Below, piece after piece: positions 37,677 through 47,264 of a stretch of DNA of 64,000 nucleotides. Source of the stretch: Neorhizobium alkalisoli (lineage in GTDB: Bacteria > Pseudomonadota > Alphaproteobacteria > Rhizobiales > Rhizobiaceae). The stretch spans positions 1 to 64,000 of the forward strand of contig NZ_PVBN01000004.1 of the NCBI RefSeq assembly GCF_002968635.1. Reading direction: 5' to 3'. How positions within the stretch are numbered: position 1 is the stretch's first letter; each line of letters begins with the position of its first letter. The notes below the pieces were generated by a model. It was not told where the DNA came from. It did no database searches and was given only the letters and a program-made list of their open reading frames with translations. A program made the position numbers and the translations under genes.

Positions 37677-39887
37677 CTATTGTTCAAATTCCAGCATGAT
37701 CGTCGCGAGCGGCGGCAGCGTAACCTCGGCGCTGACGGCCCCTCCCGCGTTCACTGCCTGAACGCGTCCGCCATTGCCCTTGCCGCTGCCTCCGTAGATT
37801 TCGGCGTCGGTATTGAGGATTTCCCGCCATCTGCCTTCGTTTGGCAAGGGAAGGCGGTAATTTTCCCGATAGACGGGGGTGAAATTGCTGATCACCGCCA
37901 CGGGCTTTTCTCCCGGCGCCATGCGCAGCCAGGCAAAGACCGAATTTTCGGCGTCGTCGACGACGAGCCAGCTGAAACCTTCGCCTTCGCAATCGCGGGC
38001 GTGCAGGGCGGGCTTGGAACGGTAGCAGAGGTTCAGGTCGCGCACGAGGCGGCGCACGCCTTCATGCGGATGGTATTGAAGAAGGTTCCAGTCGAGCGAC
38101 TTTGCCTCGCTCCATTCGCCCCATTGGGCAAATTCCTGGCCCATGAACAGCAGCTTCTTGCCGGGATATCCCCACATGAAGCCGTAATAGGCGCGCAGAT
38201 TGGCGAACTTCTGCCAGTCGTCGCCGGCCATCTTGGCGATCAGCGAGCCCTTTCCATGCACCACTTCGTCATGGGAGAGCGGCAGCACGAAGTTTTCCGC
38301 AAAGGCATAAACGAGGCCGAAGGTGATCTCGTTGTGATGGTGCTTGCGGTGCACGGGTTCGCGCTTCAGGTAGCTCAGCGTGTCGTGCATGAAGCCCATG
38401 TTCCACTTGAAGCCGAAGCCCAGGCCGCCTTCGTGGACGGGATGCGAGACCTTTGGCCAGGAGGTGGATTCCTCGGCAATCGTCATCACGTTGGGATGGG
38501 CGCCGTAGGAGAGCGAATTCATCTTCTGGAGAAAACGCACGGTCTCCAGGTTCTCGCGGCCGCCATATTCGTTCGGCACCCATTCGCCCTCTTTACGCGA
38601 ATAGTCGAGGTAGAGCATGGAGGCGACCGCATCGACGCGCAGGCCGTCGAGATGGAATTTTTCAGCCCAGTAGAGCGCGTTGTTGACGAGGTAGGAGAGG
38701 ACCTCGATGCGGCCGAAATTGTAGATCGCCGTGTTCCAGTCCGGGTGGAAACCCTGGCGCGGATCTTCGTGTTCGTAGAGCGCCGTGCCGTCGAACTCGC
38801 GCAGGCCGTGCTCGTCGGTCGGGAAGTGCGCCGGCACCCAGTCGAGGATGACGCCGATGCCCACCTTGTGGCAGCCGTTGACGAAGCGGGCAAAGCCCTC
38901 CGGTTCGCCGAAGCGGGCGGTCGGCGCAAAGAGGCCGGTCGTCTGATAGCCCCAGGACGGGTCGAAGGGATGTTCGGTGATCGGCAGAAACTCGATATGG
39001 GTGAAGCCCATGTCGGCGCAATAGGGGATCAGTTCCGCCGCAAGTTCGTCCCAGGTGAGAAAGGAACCGTCCGGCTTTTGGCGCCAGGAGCCGGCATGTA
39101 CCTCATAGATCGAGATCGGCTGGCGGCGGTGATCGGCCTTCTCCCAGAATTCGCGATGGGCCTCGTCTTCCCATTTCTGTTCCAGTTCCAGCGCCGTCAC
39201 GGAGGCGTTCTTGGGGCGCATTTCGCCGCGCCGGGCATACGGGTCGGCCTTCAAGGGCAGGACTTTGCCGTTCTTGCCGACGATCTCGAACTTGTAGGCG
39301 GACCCTGCCCGGACGTCCGGTGCGAAGATTTCCCAGATGCCGGTATCGACCCTCAGCCGCATCACATGGCGGCGGCCGTCCCAATTGTTGAAGTCGCCGA
39401 CGACGGAGACGCGTTTGGCGTTCGGCGCCCAGACGGCGAAGTGGAAACCTTCCACCCCTTCATGCTTCATCGGGTGGGCGCCCATCTTGTCGAAGAGCCG
39501 CAGATGCGAGCCTTCCCGGACGAAATAGTCATCCATCGGGCCGAGGACGGGGCCGAAGGAATAGGGGTCGGTCACCGCCCATTCATCGTCGCCGCGGCGG
39601 GCGCGATAGCGGACGGGCTGCAGGTGAGCGGCGCTGACGAGGCCTTCGAAATAACCCGCGTCGTGACGGCGGGTGAGTTCCCCGAGTTCCGTTCCGCCGA
39701 GCGTCAGCGCGGTGACCGCCTCGGCGCCGGGAATGAAACAGCGAGCCCGGAACGCGTCCCCGAGCTTGTGAAGCCCGAGGACGGCGAAGGGATTGGTATG
39801 CCTGCCTTCCAAAATCGCCTCGATCTCGGATAACGGAATTTCGCCTGGGGCTCTTCCGTCATCGATGACGCGCGGCGATTTCTTCAT
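37677..39887 (-). CDS. glgB: 1,4-alpha-glucan branching enzyme
   Basis: A 736-residue GH13 enzyme of standard GlgB length with an N-terminal N1 domain and CBM48 ([20 protein letters not shown]), then the barrel. [33 protein letters not shown] (nucleophile Asp), IAEESTSWP (acid/base Glu) and [15 protein letters not shown] are the four conserved regions. It introduces alpha-1,6 branches. Its ATG shares a base with the glgP stop. Confidence 0.97.
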   Translation of the reverse strand: MKKSPRVIDDGRAPGEIPLSEIEAILEGRHTNPFAVLGLHKLGDAFRARCFIPGAEAVTALTLGGTELGELTRRHDAGYFEGLVSAAHLQPVRYRARRGDDEWAVTDPYSFGPVLGPMDDYFVREGSHLRLFDKMGAHPMKHEGVEGFHFAVWAPNAKRVSVVGDFNNWDGRRHVMRLRVDTGIWEIFAPDVRAGSAYKFEIVGKNGKVLPLKADPYARRGEMRPKNASVTALELEQKWEDEAHREFWEKADHRRQPISIYEVHAGSWRQKPDGSFLTWDELAAELIPYCADMGFTHIEFLPITEHPFDPSWGYQTTGLFAPTARFGEPEGFARFVNGCHKVGIGVILDWVPAHFPTDEHGLREFDGTALYEHEDPRQGFHPDWNTAIYNFGRIEVLSYLVNNALYWAEKFHLDGLRVDAVASMLYLDYSRKEGEWVPNEYGGRENLETVRFLQKMNSLSYGAHPNVMTIAEESTSWPKVSHPVHEGGLGFGFKWNMGFMHDTLSYLKREPVHRKHHHNEITFGLVYAFAENFVLPLSHDEVVHGKGSLIAKMAGDDWQKFANLRAYYGFMWGYPGKKLLFMGQEFAQWGEWSEAKSLDWNLLQYHPHEGVRRLVRDLNLCYRSKPALHARDCEGEGFSWLVVDDAENSVFAWLRMAPGEKPVAVISNFTPVYRENYRLPLPNEGRWREILNTDAEIYGGSGKGNGGRVQAVNAGGAVSAEVTLPPLATIMLEFEQ

Positions 39888-42349
39888 CAGGCTCTCCAGA
39901 TTTCCGACGCGTACTGGCGAATAGTTCTGTCAGAGGAGAACCATCCCATTCGGGCGGTATTTCGAATCGTCTTGGAATACCAGGATTTAGGGTCGGTCCA
40001 GATTTGGTCAACGTGCCGCTGTGCTTCGGCATAGGCATCGAAATCGGCGGCGACCATGAACCAGTCGTGATTGTAGATGCCGTCGATGAGAGTGGTGAAG
40101 CGGGAGCGGTCGTCGGGCGAGAAGACGCCGGTGGCGATCGCGTTCAGCGCCTGGGAAAGCTCGCGGGACTTTTCGATGATGGCGCGCGGATTGTGGCCGT
40201 CGGTGCGCACCTTCGCCACTTCGTCGGCCTTGAGGCCGAAGATGACGATGTTCTCGTCGCCGACATGGTCACGCATCTCGACATTGGCGCCGTCGAGCGT
40301 GCCGATCGTCAGCGCACCGTTCAGCGCGAACTTCATGTTGCCGGTGCCGGAGGCTTCCATGCCGGCCGTGGAAATCTGTTCGGAAAGGTCTGCTGCCGGA
40401 ACCATGATCTCGGCCAGCGAGACATTGTAGTTCGGCACGAAGACGACCTTGAGCAGACCGCGCACGGCCGGGTCGTTGTTGATGACGCGCGCCACGTCGT
40501 TGGCGAGCTTGATGATCAGTTTGGCGTTGTGATAGCTCGGCGCCGCCTTGCCGGCGAAGAGCTTTACACGCGGAACCCAGTCGAGCTCCGGATGCGAGCG
40601 GATCTGGTCGTAGAGCGCCACGGCTTCGATGATATTGAGCAGCTGGCGCTTGTATTCGTGGATGCGCTTGATCTGGATGTCGAACATGGCCGACGGATCG
40701 AGCCGGATGCCCATGCGGCTGCCGACGAGGTTGGCGAGCTGCACCTTGTTCGCCCGCTTGACGGCCGCGAACTTCTCCTGAAAGGCGGCGTTGTCGGCAA
40801 AGGCGTCGAGCGCCGTCAGTGCATCCGTGTCGTCCAGGAACTTGTCGCCGATCGCGTCCTGAACGAGCGAGACGAGACCGGGATTGCACTGCATCAGCCA
40901 GCGGCGCGGCGTAATACCGTTGGTCTTGTTGTTGATGCGGGTCGGGTAGAGCGTGTGGAGGTCGGCAAAGACCGTGACCTTCATCAGGTCGGTATGCAGC
41001 GCCGAGACGCCGTTGACCGAATGGGAGCCGACAAAGGCGAGGTTGCCCATGCGCACGCGGCGTTCGCCGGCTTCGTCGATCAGCGAGATCGAGCGGATCT
41101 GGGTATCGGAGAAGCTCTTGTGCTTGCGTGCCTCGACCAGAATCAAGGCGTTGACCGCATAGACGATCTGCATATGGCGCGGCAAAAGCCGCTCGAACAG
41201 CGGAACCGGCCAGCTTTCAAGCGCTTCCGGCAGCAGCGTGTGGTTGGTGTAGGAGAAGGTCTGGCGGGTGATGTCCCAGGCCTGCTCGAAGTCGAGGCCG
41301 TGAATATCGCTCAGGAGACGCATAAGCTCGGCGATCGAGACGGCCGGATGGGTGTCGTTGAGCTGGATCGCCACCTTTTCGTGAAGGTTGGTGAAATCCG
41401 GATACTGCTGCAGGTGGCGGCGCAGGATGTCCTGCAGCGAGGCGGAGGAGAAGAAGAATTCCTGGCGCAGGCGCAGTTCCTGTCCGGCCGGATTGGCATC
41501 GGCCGGATAGAGGACGCGGGTCAGGCTTTCCGCCTTGTTGCTCTCGCGCAGCGCGCCGATATGGTCGCCGGCGTTGAAGGCGTCGAGCAGGATCGGGTCG
41601 ATCGGCTGGGCCGACCAGAGGCGCAGCGTGTTGACGCGCTTGCCGCGCCAGCCGACGATCGGCGTGTCATAGGCCATGGCGATGACGCGCTCCGCCGGCT
41701 TCCAGACATAGCGGGGCGTTTCGTCATAGCCGCCGACCGTTTCAACCGTGCCGCCGAAGCCGATTTCGTAGGAGCTTTCCCGGCGTTCGAATTCCCAGGG
41801 GTTGCCGTGCGCGAGCCAGGTTTCCGGCAATTCCACCTGCCAGCCGTCTGCCATCTGCTGGCGGAACAGGCCGTGGATGTAGCGAATGCCGTAGCCGTAG
41901 GCCGGAATGTCGACCGTCGCCATGGATTCCATGAAACAGGCGGCGAGACGTCCGAGGCCGCCGTTGCCGAGTGCCGCGTCCGGCTCCAGGCCGGCAATCA
42001 CGTCGACATCGACCCCAAGCGAGGTCAAGGCGTCGCGGATTTCCTTCATCAGGCCCATATTGCTGACGGCGTCGCGCATCAGCCGGCCGATCAGGAATTC
42101 GAGCGAGAGGTAATAGACGCGCTTGCCGCCGGTGCGGTAGACCTTGCGGGTGGATTCCATCCACTTGTCGATGATCCGGTCGCGCACCACGAGGATCGCG
42201 GCGGTCAGCCAGTCATGCGGCTTGGCAACCTTCGCATCCTTGCCGATGCGGTAGGTCAGGCGTTCGATGATTTCTTCCGCCATGATCTCGGGGCGGGAGC
42301 TGCGGGGGGCCGGCTGAAGGATTTCAGCCGAAGAAGACGTTTCATTCAT
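39887..42349 (-). CDS. glgP: glycogen/alpha-glucan phosphorylase
   Basis: An 820-residue GT35 enzyme. GLGRLAACFMESMA, GLFRQQMADGWQVELPE, and the pyridoxal-phosphate signature EASGTGNMKFALNGALTIG, with the phosphate-binding Lys, are clear. It degrades glycogen to glucose-1-phosphate. It is the first gene of the - strand glg cluster, and the 192-base region upstream (42350-42541) must carry the main promoter. Confidence 0.97.
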   Translation of the reverse strand: MNETSSSAEILQPAPRSSRPEIMAEEIIERLTYRIGKDAKVAKPHDWLTAAILVVRDRIIDKWMESTRKVYRTGGKRVYYLSLEFLIGRLMRDAVSNMGLMKEIRDALTSLGVDVDVIAGLEPDAALGNGGLGRLAACFMESMATVDIPAYGYGIRYIHGLFRQQMADGWQVELPETWLAHGNPWEFERRESSYEIGFGGTVETVGGYDETPRYVWKPAERVIAMAYDTPIVGWRGKRVNTLRLWSAQPIDPILLDAFNAGDHIGALRESNKAESLTRVLYPADANPAGQELRLRQEFFFSSASLQDILRRHLQQYPDFTNLHEKVAIQLNDTHPAVSIAELMRLLSDIHGLDFEQAWDITRQTFSYTNHTLLPEALESWPVPLFERLLPRHMQIVYAVNALILVEARKHKSFSDTQIRSISLIDEAGERRVRMGNLAFVGSHSVNGVSALHTDLMKVTVFADLHTLYPTRINNKTNGITPRRWLMQCNPGLVSLVQDAIGDKFLDDTDALTALDAFADNAAFQEKFAAVKRANKVQLANLVGSRMGIRLDPSAMFDIQIKRIHEYKRQLLNIIEAVALYDQIRSHPELDWVPRVKLFAGKAAPSYHNAKLIIKLANDVARVINNDPAVRGLLKVVFVPNYNVSLAEIMVPAADLSEQISTAGMEASGTGNMKFALNGALTIGTLDGANVEMRDHVGDENIVIFGLKADEVAKVRTDGHNPRAIIEKSRELSQALNAIATGVFSPDDRSRFTTLIDGIYNHDWFMVAADFDAYAEAQRHVDQIWTDPKSWYSKTIRNTARMGWFSSDRTIRQYASEIWRA

Positions 42350-42493
42350 AAGTCGCCAACTTTCTGGTGGAGCGGGAGGATAGCGTCCGATTCAGTCCAT
42401 CTGGCACGATGTTGTGACGACAGTTTATGCACCGATATGACCCAGTTGCAACGGTCGTTTTATCTTTGCGCATTTGCTGGGCAAACGCGCAGG

Positions 42494-42518
42494 AAAACGC
42501 CCCGCCGAGGGCGGAGCG
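42494..42518 (-). terminator. terminator of the second Tad-type gene
   Basis: On the - strand CGCTCCGCC pairs with GGCGGGGCG (one T-G wobble) around CTC and is followed by TTTTCC, just past the stop at 42542. Transcripts entering the glg region from upstream would be stopped here. Confidence 0.7.
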
Positions 42519-42541
42519 TCCTGTTGTCTGGCTTGCCGGGG

Positions 42542-43813
42542 TCAGTTGGTCAGGCGGGTGCCGGTCTTTGCCGCCTTGCGGGCAATCTCGCCGAAGCTCT
42601 GGACAAGCTGGGTCATGTTGTTCGGCTCGTAGTAATAATCGTCCTCGCCGCTGGAGCAGGCTTCCAGGAGTTGCTTGCCCTTTGTGGGGGCCATAAAGGC
42701 GATCGCGTAGATCTTGATGCCGTCATCCTTGGCGAGCTTGCAGGTGGCACGGACCTTGTCGTCCAGCGTCTTGTTCCAGTTCGCGCTGTAGCCGGTCATC
42801 TCGCCGTCGGTCATCAGCACGATGAAGCGCTCGAAACTGGTATTGCCCTTGCCGTCATGGGCGGTCTTCTCGGTGGCGGTCGCATTCTTCAGCGCCTTGA
42901 ACGCGTTGTCCATGGCGCCGCTCGCATCGGTGCCACCGGCAGGGACGTTCGGCAGGTCATCGACATAGTCGGCCACCTCATCGGTGCCCCAGGCCATCTT
43001 TTCTTCCGTCTTGGTCTCATGGGTATAGGACGTCGCGCCGATGCGGATGAGTTCCTTGTTGGGGTCCGCCTTGTCGAGTTCCTCGAACATGACGGCGGCC
43101 GCGGCCTTCAGCGATGCCATCTTGGTCAGATAGTTTGGTACCTCCTTGTAGACGGTACGCTCGCACATCTTGTTAGGGTTGTGCTTCGTGGGGCAGCTAT
43201 ACTTTTCTTTTTGATCTGTCGCGACCAGTTTTGTCGGCTGCGCCGAGTTGATGGTGGTGGTGTCCCAAGCCATCGAGCCGGATTCGTCTAGCGCTAGATA
43301 CATGGAGAGCGCATTGCCCTCGCGACCGCTTGCGGACTGGCTCTCGACGCCGATCGTCATCTTGTCGAAGCCGAGAAGCGCAGTCAGGCCGCTCAGCGGC
43401 ACGTCGTAGCTTGCCTTGAGGCGGATGTCATAGCTGGCGGCGGTGCTGGAGGTGACGGTGCTCGTCGCCATGGCTTCCGCATTCCGTCTAAGCTCCTCCA
43501 AGGCTGCGGCCTTTTCTTCCTCGGTCATGTCGGATGTGTTGATCGTCTGTGCGGCCTGGGCGATGTAGAAATCCATCATCAGCTTTTCGGCTTCCGTCTC
43601 GCTCATGCTGCCTTCCTCGGACATGGCGGAGGCGGCGGCGAGAGTGGCCGCGTCGGCGGCGGCCTGGAGATGCGTCTTTTCCTCGATGACCCGCGTCAGA
43701 TCGATCGCGATGCCGGCAGCTCCCATGAGGACCGGTATCGCCACGGCCGTCATAATTCCAAAATTTCCGGCGCGGTCCTTCATCAGGCGCGCAAAATGCG
43801 TGCAGGTTTTCAT
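42542..43813 (-). CDS. TadG/TadE-like pilus-assembly protein with von Willebrand A domain (copy 2)
   Basis: A 423-residue protein with an N-terminal Tad-like anchor (LMKDRAGNFGIMTAVAIPVLMGAAGIAIDL), a helical Ala/Glu-rich periplasmic part, and a von Willebrand A domain with the complete metal-site motif DESGS (in LALDESGSMAW) and VLMTDGEMTG. It has the same architecture as 19534-20826. No tad ATPase or flp pilin is nearby. It is probably an envelope protein acting alone; the role is unknown. Confidence 0.82.
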   Translation of the reverse strand: MKTCTHFARLMKDRAGNFGIMTAVAIPVLMGAAGIAIDLTRVIEEKTHLQAAADAATLAAASAMSEEGSMSETEAEKLMMDFYIAQAAQTINTSDMTEEEKAAALEELRRNAEAMATSTVTSSTAASYDIRLKASYDVPLSGLTALLGFDKMTIGVESQSASGREGNALSMYLALDESGSMAWDTTTINSAQPTKLVATDQKEKYSCPTKHNPNKMCERTVYKEVPNYLTKMASLKAAAAVMFEELDKADPNKELIRIGATSYTHETKTEEKMAWGTDEVADYVDDLPNVPAGGTDASGAMDNAFKALKNATATEKTAHDGKGNTSFERFIVLMTDGEMTGYSANWNKTLDDKVRATCKLAKDDGIKIYAIAFMAPTKGKQLLEACSSGEDDYYYEPNNMTQLVQSFGEIARKAAKTGTRLTN

Positions 43814-43944
43814 AGCCCCAATCCCCGTTCAAATCATTTGAACAACTGGCGCCATGCTAGGTTAAGGCGTGTGTAGGAAGGCCTAATGGAATTAATAGAA
43901 TTTTAGTAATTACAAAAGATTAGCTTCATAACGAGGCGGAATTC

Positions 43945-44832
43945 TCAAGATTTCAGGGGGACGACGTCGACCGCCTGGACGACTTTCTGATTTCCGTAAC
44001 CCTTGAGGACTCCGACAACCGGAGCGATGTCGGCATAGTCGCGGCCATAGGCGACGACGATGTGATCACTGCCGGCGGGGATGTCGTTGGTCGGATCGAG
44101 CTCCAGATAACCGACGGTCTCGCCGCACCATACCCGGACCCAGGCATGCATGGCATCCGCGCCTTCGAGGCGTTCCTTGCCGGGCGGCGGAATGGTGCGC
44201 AGGAAGCCCGAGACGTATCCGGCGGGAATACCGAGGCTGCGCAGGCCGACGATCATCACATGCGCGAAATCCTGGCAGACGCCGCGCTGAAGCCGGAAGG
44301 CCTCCTTCGGCGTGGTGTCGACCGTGGTGGCCTCCGGGTCGTAGGTGAAATCCTTGTGGATGCGGGCGCACAAGGCGAGCGCGATTTCGCGCACGGTCTG
44401 CCCCGGCTTGGCGATTTCGCGGGCGTAGGCGGCGATCTGCGGCTCTTCCGCAAGACGGGGGCTCGGACCGGCGAGATGATGCGGCGAGGCCGGATCGACC
44501 GACCAGAGCTCCGCGAGCTCCTCCCTGAGTTCGTCGAGCTCCGGGGAGAGGTCCGCCGTCATTGTCGGCGCCTCCACCATGACGCGGGCCTGCATGCGGA
44601 TATCAAGCCGGTCGTGCGGCGCGCGGACGAGAACCGAGGTCGCCTGCTGGCCGAAGAAATCGATGAAGGTGGTTCGCTCGTCGGCATTTGGCGTGACGGT
44701 CACGGAGCCGGCAATCAGCCGCTGCCGGTCGGGAAGCGACAAGGGCAGGACCCGGATCACATGACGGGCGCCCGAGGCCGGAACGTCGTAGACGTAACCC
44801 ATGTGGAGGTTGAGATCGTAGAGCATCGCCAC
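43945..44832 (-). CDS. transglutaminase-like cysteine peptidase family protein
   Basis: A 295-residue protein. An N-terminal beta domain of the bacterial-transglutaminase type (YDLNLHMGYVYDVPASGARH) precedes the papain-like core with Cys186 in QRGVCQDFAHVMI, His229 in DAMHAWVRVW and Asp246 in YLELDPTND. Such cytoplasmic proteins probably cleave or form isopeptide bonds. It is last in a three-gene - strand operon after the ATP-grasp/alpha-E protein, 12 bases away. Confidence 0.9.
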   Translation of the reverse strand: MAMLYDLNLHMGYVYDVPASGARHVIRVLPLSLPDRQRLIAGSVTVTPNADERTTFIDFFGQQATSVLVRAPHDRLDIRMQARVMVEAPTMTADLSPELDELREELAELWSVDPASPHHLAGPSPRLAEEPQIAAYAREIAKPGQTVREIALALCARIHKDFTYDPEATTVDTTPKEAFRLQRGVCQDFAHVMIVGLRSLGIPAGYVSGFLRTIPPPGKERLEGADAMHAWVRVWCGETVGYLELDPTNDIPAGSDHIVVAYGRDYADIAPVVGVLKGYGNQKVVQAVDVVPLKS

Positions 44833-44844
44833 CCGTCCTCCGCC

Positions 44845-47256
44845 CTAGCTGAAGTAAGTCTGGCCGAGGATGTCGGACAGCTTCTCCATCTCCAGTTCGA
44901 GCTTCCGGTAGACTTCGTGATCCATCGCCTCCGGGGTCATGACGGCGAGGCCGGAATGGAGCCGCATCGCCTCGCGGTAGAAGGGCGACATCTGGCCGTT
45001 GACGAAGGCGTTCGGCAATTGCTCCACCTCGGTGCGGATCTCGTTCAGCTGGAAAAGGATCGAGCGCGGGTTCAAGGGGTCGAGCGCCAGCAGATCGGCG
45101 ACTGTCAATCGGGCCGTGGCGACATTGTAGCGGCGGCGATGGGTCATGACGCTGTCGCCGATCTCCAGCAGCATGTCCAGCGAACCGTCCGGTGCTTCGG
45201 GGCCTGACATATGGCCGAGCAGGCGGGTCATGTGCAGCGCGCGTTCCAGATGCCGGCCGATCGATAGGAAACGCCAGCCCGTGAAGCGGTACATGTTTTC
45301 GTGGACGAGACCGGCAAAGCCCGCGAGCTTGCGGAGCAGGATGGTGGTGGCGTGGCTGGCGTCGTCGCCGGGCTGGACCGCCTCGTGAAACCGACGGGCG
45401 GTCTTGGCAAGGTCCGTCAAGGCCAGCCAGCCGTCCGGCGAAAAGCGGTCGCGGATGTTGCTTGCCGAATAGATGGCGCTGTCGATGTTGCGCAGGAGCG
45501 GAGCCGGCACGGCTTTCGACATGTCGATGTCGATCGCCTTGAGGTAACGCGTCACGTCGGCCAGCAGCGGCTGCTTCGGATCGGCGGATTCGGCGTAGCG
45601 CAGATGCCAGGCGCGCAGGATGCGCAGCGCCCCTTCCGCCCGCTCGATATAGCGGCCGAGCCAGTAGAGGTTGTCGGCCGCGCGGCTCGGCAGGCTGCCG
45701 GGCATGTTGCGGGTGAAGCTTTCCTCCGGCGGCAGCAGCGTCGGCTTGGGCACAGGCTTGTCGCTGACGATCCAGACGTCGGCTGCCGCACCGCCGGCCT
45801 GCATGGCGATCGCCGCGACGTCGGGGCCGGAGCCGATACGTGCAAAGCCGCCGGGCATGATCTGCCAGCCGTTTTCGGTGCGCGCCGCGAAGACGCGCAG
45901 CGACATCGGTCGGGGGACGAGCTTTCCGTTCACGTAAGCCGGCGTGGTGGAGAGCGTCACGACCTCCTGGCCGACGAGCTTGGACCCCTCGGAGGACAAC
46001 CAGTCGCCCACCGATTCCTTTGCCGCCTTGCGCAGCGACGAGCCGAGCACCGACTGGCCGTTGTCGTCAAAGAAGGGAAGGCGGGAATAGGCGGGGCCGA
46101 TGACCATCTTCTCGATGTTCTTCGCCACATGATCCCGTTCGGCCTTCTGGCCGCACCACCAGGTGGCGATCGACGGCATCAAAAGGTCTTCGCCGAGCAG
46201 CCGGCGGCAGACGGTCGGCATGAAGGCGAGCAAGGCCCGCGTTTCGAGGATGCCGGAGCCGAGCGCGTTGACGAAGGTGACCGCGCCGGAGCGCAGCGCC
46301 TGCACCATGCCGGGCGTACCGATATGGGAGTTCTGGTTCAGCTCCAGGGGATCTGCATAGGAGGCATCGAGACGCCGCCAGAGGACGCCGATCGGTTTCA
46401 GGCCGGCCACCGTCCGAACCATGACGCGGTTGTTGACGACCGTCAGGTCCTCGCCCTCGAGCAGCATGAAACCGAGATAGCGGGCGATATAGGCGTGTTC
46501 GAAATAGGTCTCGTTGGCCGGACCCGGCGTCAGCACGGCGATCCGGTCCTCCGGATATTGCTTGTGTGCCTGCAGCGCGTCACGGAAGGCGCCGAAGAAG
46601 GAAGCGAGACGATGCACGTGGCTTTCGCCGTAGATATCGGAAAGCGCGCGCGTGGTGGCGACGCGGTTTTCCAAGGCGAAGCCTGCGCCCGATGGCGCCT
46701 GGGTGCGGTCGGCGAGCACCCACCAGTTGCCGTCCGGGCCGCGGCCGATCTCGAAGGAGCAGAAATGCAGGTAATGGCCGCCGACAGGTCTGACACCGAC
46801 CAGCGGCCGCAGGAATTCGGAATTGCCGGCGATCAGAGCCGGCGGCAGGATGCCTTCCTGCACGAGCCGGTTCTCGCCGTAGATATCGGAGGCGACCGCT
46901 TCCAGAAGGTCGGCACGCTGAACGAGGCCTTTCGAGACCGCTTCCCATTCCTTGCCGTCGATCAGCACGGGGACATGCGAGATCGGCCAGTTGCGTTCGC
47001 CGCTGCCTTGCGCGCCATAGGTCCGGTAGAAGACGCCGGCATCGCGGAGATACCGGTCGGCGCGTGCGAAGCGCTCCTGAAGATCGCCTTCCGGCATCCG
47101 GCTCAAATGCGCGATCAGATTGCGCCAGACCGGCCGGATCTGGCCGTTGGCGTCCAGCATCTCGTCGGCAATGCCCGGCAATGCTGCGTAGCCGAGAATC
47201 GGATCCTTCGGGGTCCGCGTTTCGGTTACACGGTCGGTTGCCGGTGCCTTGGACAT
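44845..47256 (-). CDS. circularly permuted ATP-grasp / alpha-E fusion protein
   Basis: 803 residues. The N-terminal two-thirds are a circularly permuted ATP-grasp domain (FYRTYGAQGSGERNWPISHV, then GRGPDGNWWVLADRTQAPSG, then LALENRVATTRAL-like FALENRVATTRALS). From about residue 518 comes an alpha-E helical domain (AADNLYWLGRYIERAEG). The two are often separate genes; here they are fused. ATP-grasp enzymes of this type are predicted peptide or amide ligases. The start is taken at the ATG at 47256, eight bases after the upstream gene's stop. Confidence 0.9.
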   Translation of the reverse strand: MSKAPATDRVTETRTPKDPILGYAALPGIADEMLDANGQIRPVWRNLIAHLSRMPEGDLQERFARADRYLRDAGVFYRTYGAQGSGERNWPISHVPVLIDGKEWEAVSKGLVQRADLLEAVASDIYGENRLVQEGILPPALIAGNSEFLRPLVGVRPVGGHYLHFCSFEIGRGPDGNWWVLADRTQAPSGAGFALENRVATTRALSDIYGESHVHRLASFFGAFRDALQAHKQYPEDRIAVLTPGPANETYFEHAYIARYLGFMLLEGEDLTVVNNRVMVRTVAGLKPIGVLWRRLDASYADPLELNQNSHIGTPGMVQALRSGAVTFVNALGSGILETRALLAFMPTVCRRLLGEDLLMPSIATWWCGQKAERDHVAKNIEKMVIGPAYSRLPFFDDNGQSVLGSSLRKAAKESVGDWLSSEGSKLVGQEVVTLSTTPAYVNGKLVPRPMSLRVFAARTENGWQIMPGGFARIGSGPDVAAIAMQAGGAAADVWIVSDKPVPKPTLLPPEESFTRNMPGSLPSRAADNLYWLGRYIERAEGALRILRAWHLRYAESADPKQPLLADVTRYLKAIDIDMSKAVPAPLLRNIDSAIYSASNIRDRFSPDGWLALTDLAKTARRFHEAVQPGDDASHATTILLRKLAGFAGLVHENMYRFTGWRFLSIGRHLERALHMTRLLGHMSGPEAPDGSLDMLLEIGDSVMTHRRRYNVATARLTVADLLALDPLNPRSILFQLNEIRTEVEQLPNAFVNGQMSPFYREAMRLHSGLAVMTPEAMDHEVYRKLELEMEKLSDILGQTYFS

Positions 47257-47264
47257 CGGGCGTT

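Noticed and set aside
42403-42419. Possible sigma-54 promoter (TGGCAC followed by TTGTG) on the + strand upstream of glgP
   Set aside because: The spacing is one base short of the -24/-12 rule and it points away from glgP toward the end of the Tad-type gene.
40004-43291. Open frame of about 1095 codons on the + strand opposite glgP and the Tad-type gene
   Set aside because: Antisense shadow of two well-supported genes; low-complexity composition without domain motifs.
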